64,000 bases of DNA from Paracrocinitomix sp039939375 (GTDB taxonomy: Bacteria; Bacteroidota; Bacteroidia; Flavobacteriales_D; Crocinitomicaceae), in NCBI GenBank assembly GCA_039939375.1, contig JBDVJO010000007.1, positions 1 through 64,000 of the forward strand, in the 5' to 3' direction. This document shows, piece by piece, positions 7,945-17,016 of this stretch; the stretch's first letter is position 1, and every line of letters starts with the position of its first letter. The position numbers and the translations under genes are program-made. The notes under the pieces were generated by a model, which searched no databases, was not told the origin of the DNA, and worked only from the letters and a program-made list of their open reading frames with translations.

Positions 7945-10900
7945 TTATTGCAGCACCACTCTTCTCATTCCGATTACGGTACCTTGAGAAGTAATACGTA
8001 CCGTATACGTCCCTCTTTCAACAGCATCTAAATCTATAGAAACAAAGTTGCCAATTGCGTTAAATTCTTCTGAATATACTTCTTGACCAAGAACATTCAA
8101 TACAGTAACTTCAAAGTTCTCAAATTTGTAAAAGTCTCCTTGTATATTAAACACCCCATATGAAGGATTTGGATAAACGCTAAATGCAAAGGCATCCAGA
8201 TCATTTATTCCAACAACTCCCCAAGGATATGCATCAGACAAGCTTGTACATCCACCTGGATAAGTTACTTCACATGTATACCATCCAAAAGTAGTTGGTA
8301 CGATACTTTGTGTGGTACCGCCAGGAATAATAATTCCGTCAATATACCATTGATAAGAGTCACCAGGAGGTGTTGCTGTAAACAAACCGCCAAAGCTCGT
8401 AATCGTAACTTCTGGTTCTGGATTCACAATCACATCAATCGTATTAGAAGCACAAGAATTTTCTTGCGTTACGATATAAGCAGTGTGATCTTGACCCAAG
8501 CCAAAGTCTCCAGCACCAGTAAGATTAGGAATGTAGTTTGGTTCATTTTGCTGGATGGTATTCTCTGTTCCTAATTGTCCAGCGTCATTTCTTCCCCAAG
8601 TCCATGTTGAGTTATCTCCTTTAATTACCCCTGACTGGTAAAACGCAGCTTCTACATGAATTACTGCATCTAGCGTATCCATTTTTTGCGGATTATATTC
8701 TGAAATTAAAGTTCCATTACCTAATTGTCCGTAGTCGTTATTACCAAATGTGTATACCTTTTGATTGGTTGTTAAAACAATCGAATGATCTGTTCCTCCA
8801 TCTGCAGCTTGCACATTAGGAATTGGGTTTTGAATTGGAGTTTCTGAAAATAAAATTCCGTTTATCCCTAATTGACCGTGAGCATTTGATCCCCAAACAT
8901 AAAGCGCTCCCGAACTATCCACTGCAAATGAATGATTATCACCCGTATGAATTGATGCGATTCCAGTTAAACCTGGAATTAATTGAGGTGAATTATAATC
9001 AACGAAATCACCAAGCCCTAATTGACCGAAGGTATTGTTACCCCAACTATAAACTGTTCCATCATCTTTTAATGCCAATGCATGATTTTCACCTCCTGCC
9101 ACGGCAACCATTCCAGTCAATCCTGTCACAGCAAAAGGGAAGTTAGTAGTAGCAAAATTTCCTTGACCTAGTTGACCCAAGTTATTTCTACCCCAACTCA
9201 TAACAGCACCGGTACTTAATGCCGCTAACCCAAATTCATGACCAGCACTGACATCAACCGCATTTGTAATACTCATAGCCACCGGCGCCACACTTGAAGT
9301 AAAGGTTCCATCTCCTAACTGACCTTGCGTGTTCTCACCCCAAGCATAGACAGCACCTGAGTTATCCCTTGCTAAATTGTATTTCATTCCAGCTTCTAAT
9401 TCAACAATTCCTGTCATTCCAATAGTTTCTACTGCTGATAGCGAACTGTTGGTTGAATTATCACCCAATTGGCCATCCACGTTATTTCCTAAGGCCCAAA
9501 CTTCATCTACACCGCCCAAAGTTACCTCAGTATGATATTGTCCTTGTAAATAAGCTTCGTAAGAAGTATCTGTTTCTCCTCCTAACGGACTTCCATCCAT
9601 GTACCACTGATTCCAAACACTATAATCGCTTACCAACACCACTGAATCTCCTTCACAAATAGTTGTAGCACTCAAGGCCGTGATGACTGGGTTATCCATC
9701 ACTACAAACAATTGAGATGTTGGTGCAAACTGCGTACATCCTGTTGCCGCTAAAAATCCTTCTAAACTTACTACTTGTCCGTCTGTTAATGCTGTTGTTG
9801 AATAGGTGTTCGTTGCTCCTGGCCCTTGAACCGAAACGCCATCTATAAAGAACTCATAAGTATCTGCTCCAGTTCCAGTGAAGTCTACTTGATCACCAAC
9901 ACAAATAATATTACCTGGTACCACATCCAACACGATTGGCATCACATCAACGCCCATAGTAATTGTCGTTGAGAATGCAGCACATTCCCCAACGTATCCA
10001 AGAACAGAAACTACATCCTGATCATTCAATTCTACCGTACTAAATGTGTTTAAGGCAGACACAGGGTCTTGCGAAATGCCGTTAATATAAAATTCATATT
10101 GATCCCCTCCTCCTGATGTGAAATCTACCTGATCACCAAAGCAAATTTGATTATCCACATCTGAAGATGTTAGCGTTGTGATTGGATATTGATTCACAGT
10201 GTACGTAATACCAGAAGATAAGGTGGTACAGCCATTATTTCCACCATCAACAGTAATTATGTCGTCATCATTGATAGAAGTTGTAATTAAAGAATCTTGA
10301 GTTGATGGTCCTTGAACAGAAACCCCATTCACAAAGAATTCAAAATCAAAGGCTCCTTGCCCCGTAAACACCACTTGATCTCCTTGACAAATCGTTTCAT
10401 CAACATCATCTGAAATAATGGAAGTTACTGGATAGCTGTATACCGCATACGGAATAGAATTTCCAAAAGTTGAACAAATATTATCTGTTCCATAAATCTG
10501 AACAATTTGTCCATTGGTTAAAGAATCTGTAGTGTAAGTAACTCCAGTTGTTGCCTGTGTTCCGTTGACATAATAGATGTAAGAGCTAGCACCTGAAGCG
10601 GTAAAAGTTACCGTCTCTCCTACGCATATACTACTATCTGCGTCAGAAGAAGTCATGCTTACGGATGGATTTGGAATCACTGTAAAGTCAAATAAATCTG
10701 GTGAAGTATTGAAGCATCCGTTTATTCCATCACCCTGCATAGTTACTTGATCTCCATCAACTAAATTATTGATGTTAAATACATTATTTATCGTTGCAGG
10801 ACCTTGCGAAACACCATTGATCATCAGCTCATAAGTACCAGCCCCAGAACCAGTAAAAGTCACTGTTTCGCCGTCACAAACAGAGGTGTCAGCGTCAGAA

Positions 10901-13900
10901 ATACTAATAGCAATATCTGGTAATTCATTCACAATTAAATCAAAATCGTTAGATGTCCCACTGCATCCAGTATTGTAGCCTACAACATAAATATTCAAGG
11001 TTCCGGTAAAACTACTTGATGTTAAAATTGTATTTGTACTAGGCGCACCTTGAGAAACACCATCAATAAAAAACTCATAATTATCTGCTCCTGAGGCGGT
11101 ATATGTGATACTTTCCCCTGCACATATAATATTGTTAATGTCAGAAGAAGATAAAACTGTTGGCGGAACCGGATCTACAGTAATTGTAAACGAAGTTAAA
11201 CTGTTAGAAGAACAACCTCCTACATATCCAATTAGGTCAATAACATCTCCATTGTTAAAGCCATCACTATAAAGTGTATCAATTGCACTTACTCCTTGAG
11301 ATACTCCGTTAATTGTAAATTCATAAGTTGAAGCTCCTGTTCCAAAATAAATTAATGAGTCTCCATCACAAATTACATTATCAACATCATTACTCGTCAT
11401 GTCAACAGTTGGAATCGCATTTACGGTAAAGCTTAAAGTATCATCAGCAAAATACGTACAGCCTAATTTTGATCCACTTAGTGAAATTTGAGGGTTGCCT
11501 ATTGGCAGATTAGAAACTGGGAAACTTCCTGTTCCGTTCACAGTATGAGACACCCCATCAACAAATAGTTCGAACGAAGTAATGGCAGTTCCTGTTCCGG
11601 TAAATGTCACAGATTCTCCAAAACAAATTGAATTATCAGAATCAGAATCAAAGAGGTTTACATTAAACTCAGGAATAACAGTCATAGGAAATTCTACTGG
11701 TCCAAATGCAGAGCAACCACTTTGAAATCCTCTCACTTTTACGATATCACCATTTGCTAAAGTTGACGTAGTGTATGTATTAACGGTAGATGAAGGTCCA
11801 AGTGGAACGCCATTTAAATAATACTGATATAAATCTGCACCGCCAGCCGTAAATGTTACCGTATCCCCTTGACAAATTGTACTGTCCGGATCACTACATA
11901 CTAATGTAACCGAAGGTAACGCGTTTACTGTAAAGGTAGATGTACTCGAATTTTGGGCGCAGCCGTTAGAAGTTCCGTCAACGTATATTTGGTCACCTGT
12001 TGTTAATCCACCATTCGTGTAAGTTGGATTTCCTGAAGGTCCTTGAACCGAAGTTCCGTTTAAAAAGAACTCGTAGGTAGTAGCAAAATATCCCGTGAAC
12101 GTAACTGTAGTTCCTTCACAGATTGTCGTTCCCGTATTGTTCGATAATATCGTATTCGGAATGTCATTAACGAAGTAAGTAAAATCATCAGGAGAAGTTG
12201 CTGGACAATTATTCTCATAACCAACAACCGTAATGTTATCTAAATTATTCAATCCGGTTGTTCCATAACTCGCGGTTGCAGATGGTCCTTGCACTGAAAC
12301 ACCGTTAATAAAGAACTCATATTGTACCGCATTTGCCGCTGTAAAACTGACAAAGTCGCCATCACATATTACCAAATCACCATCTGAAGTGGTCATGGTT
12401 GGTGAAGGCAATGCGTTCACCGTCATTGTTGAAATTTCTGGTGCCTCTGTAAAACAACCTGTTAGTGTATCTATTCCGATCAAAGTAACTACATTTCCAT
12501 TTACTAATGTGGTAGTAGAATGAATGTTATTAGTGGTTAAGAAAGTCACTGGCGATCCATCAATATAAAACTGGTATTTTTCAGCTCCTGACCCTGTGAA
12601 ATTCACCAAATCACCATCACATATAACATCACCCGGAACGGATGTAGTCATAGAAACCACCGGATTTGGATGTACGGTCATAGTGTAAACATAATCTGTT
12701 GTATCAAGACATCCGTTCGCGTTCATAATACACGTTACGACATCATTGTTATTTAAATTGGGCGTTATAAATACATTAGCAGCCGAATTTTGTGTAGATA
12801 CATTGTTCACTTGAAAATCATAGGTTACGGTTCCGGTTCCACTGAACGCTGATGCTGTAAAAGTCACCGTATCACCTTGACAAGTTGTCGTATCACTTTC
12901 TGAAATTGTCATGGTAAATGTTGGATCATTCACACGCACTGAATCTAAGTAAGTATTAGAACATCCGTTGGTAAAGTAAGATGTTAAAGTCGCATAGTGC
13001 TTACCATTAGTGGTATAGGTATAAGTTGGATCTTGTAATGAAGAGGTATCTGTTGTCAATGTATCATCATCAAATTCCCATTCAAAAGTCAACACACCAA
13101 TTCCTCCTGAAACTGCTACAGAAGTATTTGTAAAAGTTACAGGATCGCCTAAGCACACATCAAAAGGTACAGTGTAACTTGCATCCGTTGAATTGGTAGG
13201 ATCAAAAATTAAACTTGCATTATTGTTACCTAAATCACTGCTATAAAAAGCCGTTAAGGGAGTTGTTGTAATATTGATTCCTTCAGCATTTATACACTCT
13301 GCAGATCCAGCTGCCGCTAAATCAAATGTCGTAGCTGTAACAGCACCTGAAGAACTCACAAAAATACTGTCATTACAAGTAGCCACTGCTGTAAACAAGC
13401 CGTTCACCGTTTGTGTTTCTGCTGAATCAATAACTATAGTTAAACCTGGTTCTAATGTAAAATTGTTATAGATATTACTTCCTGAAAGGATGCTAGAATA
13501 TGAACCAGTGCCCGGATAAATAGTCACGTCATTAAAGGTTTGATCATCTCCTGCAAAATAATCCAGTTCGGCGCTTCCTAACAAATGAAAATGTGATGTT
13601 CCAGGAAATAGGTTAACCAAATTTCCCGGCACAGAAAAATCAATCAAACTAATTCCGGTTTTTACTTCTATGACACTGGCATGTAAATGAATGTAACGCG
13701 CATTTACCCCAGACACTTGAAATACTCCACATTGAATTGAATCAGAATTTGAATTAAATGCTCCTTGCCCTAAGGTCAGTGCTGAGTTGTCATCCATAAA
13801 CAAATTACCGTTCAATTTGAAGGTATCAAGCAATGCGTTGGATCCTTCATAAAAAACGTTGGCATGAACGGGTCTATTAAAAGTAGTAAACTCGGCTGTA

Positions 13901-16185
13901 TTTATGTCTGGAATAAAACGCAGTTGTGCAAGCGTATCTGAGTTGGTTATTGAAACGGTTGAATTCAGAATTGCATCTTCTCTAATGGATAAACTTCCTG
14001 TCAAATTGAGCACAGGATTAAATCCGTTTGAACCTGTCCAATCCATTCTGAAACAGGCGGCTTCTATATCCGTATTGACTGTTTGGGCAGCGGTGGTAAA
14101 CGAGTTAGCATCAAAATAAACGGTGTCCTTAATTGTCGGCAAACAAGTAGCAGGCGTTCCTGCAGGCGACTCCCAATGCGTAATATCCGACCAATCTCCA
14201 CCGTCATTCACCCAATAGTAAGCAGTACCAATAATAGATCCAGTTGCATTCCATCCGGTTGTCGTATATTCAAGATTTGAATTGTTCGCTCTGTAATATG
14301 CTCCTAATAATACTGAACTTGCAGTGACATTATAAATATTACAATAATAAACTTCCATGGTATCTAACAACCCTGAATTGTTATATGTGAAATTTCCAGG
14401 AGGACTGTTATTGTTGGTACATTGAATGGTAATAGGAGCTAAACAAGTTCCAACCGCGATAATGGTATCTACCGTTTGGTCAGTACCCGTTTCTATGTTT
14501 ATGGTAATTCCTTCATTGAAATACAACATCCCAAAAGTGTTATCACCTCTAATCTCAGACTGCGCATTGTAAAAACTAAAGTCAGCATAATCAAGGCCTC
14601 CACCATCCATAATTGATAAGTTGGTGTTCGCATGATTGAAAGACACATCTGAATCTGTAGAAGTTAACCCAATTCCTGTTGGATTGATGTACCAAGCATC
14701 ACCTGTTCCAGTGATAACAATGGTTGAATTTGTCATATCAAAAGTTCTCGCAGTTGCTGGATAAGAAACAAAACCATCAATGGTCAAAGTATTGCCGTTG
14801 GTTGATAAATCACCCAATTCTAAATAAATATCATTGTTAGATGTGAAGTCATCTGCAAAACCATAAGTTCCTGCACCTTCTGTAAAATGGACATCCCCGT
14901 TAAAAACAACTCCTGCAGATGTTAGAGATGCGGCAGTGGTAGAAATAAAATTGTAATTCCCCGTCATTGTAGCGGTCATATTAGCATCAAACATCAATGA
15001 TCCTTTCAACGTTAGATCGTTTGCTCCCGCCAAATCAGGGTTACCTAAAACCCCATTCCAAATCATTGTGCCACAATAACTATGTAAGTCAACAGTTGTG
15101 GTAAATCCAGAACCGGAATTTACATCAAAAAATACGGTATCACTAGGGCCCGGAACACATGCATCAGCTGCTCCACCAGAAGTTAAAGACCAGTGTCCTG
15201 GATCACTCCAATCTCCTGTTCCTCCTACCCAATAATAAGTAACATTTGATGGGTTTTCATTTATCGACCAATTCGTGTTTCCACCTTGATCAATTGAATT
15301 TGTCGCATTAAAGGTTCCATTTGTTCCGTTAATATCGAGTATAACCAAATTCGTTGCATTTAAAGTCTGCCCTCTAATGTTTAAATAAGCTTCATTACTC
15401 GAAGTTGAACTTAAATAAACTGGTGTACCACAATTTCCGTTAAAGTTAATTTCATAAACATTTAGCTCAGCCGCTAAACCTTCAGTAATATTGAAATCGC
15501 AACCAGCTACTACATTAACCGTATCAATGACAGCATTTTCTCCAAAAGTGAAACTAGTCGTGTTTATATTAAATTCTGAATAAGCTAAATTAGAACCTCC
15601 AACATTAGCTGAAACACTTGAAAATCCAACATAGTTGAAATTAAATATCGTATTGGTAAAATCTTCAGATAAGTTAAAGGAGTGTTCTAAATCATAAGCC
15701 AAGCCTGAACCAGATATGTTAATTGTCGAATTAGCAACATCAAAAGTTCTTGAACCTAAAAAACTAGAAGAACTCAAATCGAGTTTATCCACGTTGATAG
15801 TATTACCGTTAGAATGAAAGAAACAATATAGAACGTCAAAAGTACCTGCGCAATTCAACGTGTTATTGGCAAAAATAACACCAGCTGCACTTGTAATATA
15901 AAGGTTCTGGCAATTACCTACAACATCAATAAAAACAGTATCATCAACCGAAAATGAAAACGCATCAAAATAAACATCATCTGCTAAGGTTGGAACAGAG
16001 GTATGGAATGTAGAGCCATCTGAAGTAGTTGCCCAGTGCGTTGAAAATTCTGACCAATTTCCCTGACCGCCTACCCAATAATAATCTGCTGATCTTGCAT
16101 TGTTTGCAAACAAGCAAAAAATAACAAAGACAGTAATAAACTTCAGTCTATCACCTAATTGGAGCGTAGATAAGATAAATTTCAT
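7945..16185 (-). CDS. Giant T9SS adhesin with Ig-like repeats and RCC1 propeller
   Basis: This is a 2746-residue surface protein from the ATG at 16185; a TTG two codons upstream is less likely. It has an N-terminal signal (hydrophobic KFITVFVIFCLFANNARS). Residues about 34-700 hold three modules that each open with YYWVGG- or YYWVND-type motifs and W-S-D. A PKD-like domain lies near 1005-1090. Then come 14 Ig-like units of about 77 residues marked by ICxGDxVTF and YEFFINGVS. Residues about 2226-2570 contain seven GQLG motifs, a complete RCC1-type seven-bladed propeller that appears to sit inside the last Ig unit. A type A sorting domain (FSVYPNPSYG to MRRVVLQ) closes it. The likely role is adhesion or ligand binding at the cell surface; the ligand is unknown. 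Confidence 0.9.
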   Translation of the reverse strand: MKFILSTLQLGDRLKFITVFVIFCLFANNARSADYYWVGGQGNWSEFSTHWATTSDGSTFHTSVPTLADDVYFDAFSFSVDDTVFIDVVGNCQNLYITSAAGVIFANNTLNCAGTFDVLYCFFHSNGNTINVDKLDLSSSSFLGSRTFDVANSTINISGSGLAYDLEHSFNLSEDFTNTIFNFNYVGFSSVSANVGGSNLAYSEFNINTTSFTFGENAVIDTVNVVAGCDFNITEGLAAELNVYEINFNGNCGTPVYLSSTSSNEAYLNIRGQTLNATNLVILDINGTNGTFNATNSIDQGGNTNWSINENPSNVTYYWVGGTGDWSDPGHWSLTSGGAADACVPGPSDTVFFDVNSGSGFTTTVDLHSYCGTMIWNGVLGNPDLAGANDLTLKGSLMFDANMTATMTGNYNFISTTAASLTSAGVVFNGDVHFTEGAGTYGFADDFTSNNDIYLELGDLSTNGNTLTIDGFVSYPATARTFDMTNSTIVITGTGDAWYINPTGIGLTSTDSDVSFNHANTNLSIMDGGGLDYADFSFYNAQSEIRGDNTFGMLYFNEGITINIETGTDQTVDTIIAVGTCLAPITIQCTNNNSPPGNFTYNNSGLLDTMEVYYCNIYNVTASSVLLGAYYRANNSNLEYTTTGWNATGSIIGTAYYWVNDGGDWSDITHWESPAGTPATCLPTIKDTVYFDANSFTTAAQTVNTDIEAACFRMDWTGSNGFNPVLNLTGSLSIREDAILNSTVSITNSDTLAQLRFIPDINTAEFTTFNRPVHANVFYEGSNALLDTFKLNGNLFMDDNSALTLGQGAFNSNSDSIQCGVFQVSGVNARYIHLHASVIEVKTGISLIDFSVPGNLVNLFPGTSHFHLLGSAELDYFAGDDQTFNDVTIYPGTGSYSSILSGSNIYNNFTLEPGLTIVIDSAETQTVNGLFTAVATCNDSIFVSSSGAVTATTFDLAAAGSAECINAEGINITTTPLTAFYSSDLGNNNASLIFDPTNSTDASYTVPFDVCLGDPVTFTNTSVAVSGGIGVLTFEWEFDDDTLTTDTSSLQDPTYTYTTNGKHYATLTSYFTNGCSNTYLDSVRVNDPTFTMTISESDTTTCQGDTVTFTASAFSGTGTVTYDFQVNNVSTQNSAANVFITPNLNNNDVVTCIMNANGCLDTTDYVYTMTVHPNPVVSMTTSVPGDVICDGDLVNFTGSGAEKYQFYIDGSPVTFLTTNNIHSTTTLVNGNVVTLIGIDTLTGCFTEAPEISTMTVNALPSPTMTTSDGDLVICDGDFVSFTAANAVQYEFFINGVSVQGPSATASYGTTGLNNLDNITVVGYENNCPATSPDDFTYFVNDIPNTILSNNTGTTICEGTTVTFTGYFATTYEFFLNGTSVQGPSGNPTYTNGGLTTGDQIYVDGTSNGCAQNSSTSTFTVNALPSVTLVCSDPDSTICQGDTVTFTAGGADLYQYYLNGVPLGPSSTVNTYTTSTLANGDIVKVRGFQSGCSAFGPVEFPMTVIPEFNVNLFDSDSDNSICFGESVTFTGTGTAITSFELFVDGVSHTVNGTGSFPVSNLPIGNPQISLSGSKLGCTYFADDTLSFTVNAIPTVDMTSNDVDNVICDGDSLIYFGTGASTYEFTINGVSQGVSAIDTLYSDGFNNGDVIDLIGYVGGCSSNSLTSFTITVDPVPPTVLSSSDINNIICAGESITYTASGADNYEFFIDGVSQGAPSTNTILTSSSFTGTLNIYVVGYNTGCSGTSNDFDLIVNELPDIAISISDADTSVCDGETVTFTGSGAGTYELMINGVSQGPATINNVFNINNLVDGDQVTMQGDGINGCFNTSPDLFDFTVIPNPSVSMTSSDADSSICVGETVTFTASGASSYIYYVNGTQATTGVTYTTDSLTNGQIVQIYGTDNICSTFGNSIPYAVYSYPVTSIISDDVDETICQGDQVVFTGQGAFDFEFFVNGVSVQGPSTQDSLITTSINDDDIITVDGGNNGCTTLSSGITYTVNQYPITTLTSSDVDNQICFGDQVDFTSGGGDQYEFYINGISQDPVSALNTFSTVELNDQDVVSVLGYVGECAAFSTTITMGVDVMPIVLDVVPGNIICVGDQVDFTGTGADTYEFFIDGVSVQGPGATNTYSTTALTDGQVVSLEGFLAATGCTQFAPTSQLFVVMDNPVITALSATTICEGDSVVLVSDYSVWNQWYMDGSPLGGETDTSYEAYLQGQYHTEVTLGGVDEVWALGNNVDGQLGDNSTNSSLSAVETIGMTGIVELEAGMKYNLARDNSGAVYAWGENTQGQLGDGTFTSSVAPVAMSITNAVDVSAGHEFGLAALSTGAVMSWGRNNLGQLGQGNFATTNFPFAVTGLTGMVAVAGGENHALALKDDGTVYSWGNNTFGQLGLGDFVDYNSPQLIPGLTGIASIHTGDNHSFAVDSSGALYVWGSNAHGQLGINGILFSETPIQNPIPNVQAADGGTDHSIVLTTNQKVYTFGNNDYGQLGNGTLISEYNPQKMDTLDAVIHVEAAFYQSGVIKGDNSTWTWGRNDAGQLGTENTIQQNEPNYIPNLTGAGDFGLGQDHTAYIVTQENSCASNTIDVIVNPEPEVTITSFGGLFTATPPGDSYQWYIDGIIIPGGTTQSIVPTTFGWYTCEVTYPGGCTSLSDAYPWGVVGINDLDAFAFSVYPNPSYGVFNIQGDFYKFENFEVTVLNVLGQEVYSEEFNAIGNFVSIDLDAVERGTYTVRITSQGTVIGMRRVVLQ

Positions 16186-16494
16186 TTTCAATCAATCCTA
16201 ACATTGATCCTAAAAAAACCAATGCGAGTTGAAAACAAATATAACTAAGACAGAACTAATAAAAAATTAATTATTTCATTCTCATTGTTTTAAGTGCAAA
16301 TACGATCATCATTTTACAAACAAGACACCTCCTCTCAAACGTTTAGTTACACACCTATTTTTAAACTTAGTTTTTTTAATAAAATCTGAGCGCCAAAATT
16401 TATGTACGAATGGGTTAAAAAATTATATGTTTCAGAGCTGCCTTTAGTTGAATTTTTCCGTTAATCGTTATATATTGCGCTTGAATTGAACTAA
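16186..16494. promoter_or_regulatory. Divergent control region between giant adhesin and SprB-like operon
   Basis: These 309 bases have no gene. They separate two divergent surface-protein transcription units and must carry promoters for both. The stretch is very AT-rich. On the + strand TATATTG (16471-16477), about 20 bases before the first start codon, loosely resembles the Bacteroidota -7 box TAnnTTTG, with a TTG at 16448-16450 as a possible -33 box. I see no clear operator. Confidence 0.35.
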
Positions 16495-17016
16495 ATGAAA
16501 AAAGTTAACTTACTTTTATTTTTCTTGCTTGCCCTGGCTTATTCGTTCGGACAGACTACTGTACCAAATGATCCAGCCAAAGGAAGTGAAGTAGATCTCG
16601 CCGAACGGACAGAATTTGACTCTATCAAATTCTCTATAAAAGCACCTTTACATTTTGTGCAACAAGACACTGGCTTTTTCGGTTTTTTGCACCCAACAGC
16701 TGGGGCCTCAATTGCTATCATCCCCATATTGTACAGATCATACATTAATGCAGGAGAAGAATACGCGACAGGAGATTTTGCTGCAAGTAATTCTAAATTA
16801 ATGGCAAGCGAGAAGCTGATTCTGAACAACGGAAAAGAGGCTTATTTATACAGAGTTCATTTCAGTGTTCAAAATACAATCGTTGAAAGATTAGTCTGTT
16901 TTGTTGGTACAGAGCGTAAAACATACATGGTTATTGCTAATTTCCCTGCCATGCTAGGCCCACTAATAGGTCCAGTGATGAGAGCAAGTATTTTATCTAT
17001 AGAGTTTGAAGACTAA
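16495..17016 (+). CDS. Small secreted protein leading the SprB-like operon
   Basis: This 173-residue protein has a clean signal peptide (MKKVNLLLFFLLALAYSFGQ). The mature domain is a compact alpha/beta protein with a final IVERLVCFVGTERKTYMVIANFP segment split by short turns. The pattern is reminiscent of PsbP/DcrB-like folds that report on a hydrophobic ligand or assist assembly, but I do not recognise a named family. Its last four codons overlap the first codons of the SprB-like gene in another frame, so translation is probably coupled. It may help secretion or stability of the adhesins; this is inference from position. Confidence 0.7.
   Translation: MKKVNLLLFFLLALAYSFGQTTVPNDPAKGSEVDLAERTEFDSIKFSIKAPLHFVQQDTGFFGFLHPTAGASIAIIPILYRSYINAGEEYATGDFAASNSKLMASEKLILNNGKEAYLYRVHFSVQNTIVERLVCFVGTERKTYMVIANFPAMLGPLIGPVMRASILSIEFED

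Noticed and set aside
8300..14300. Several + strand open frames of 60-110 codons inside the giant adhesin gene
   Set aside because: They mirror the repeat periodicity of the coding strand and have no independent signals or domains.
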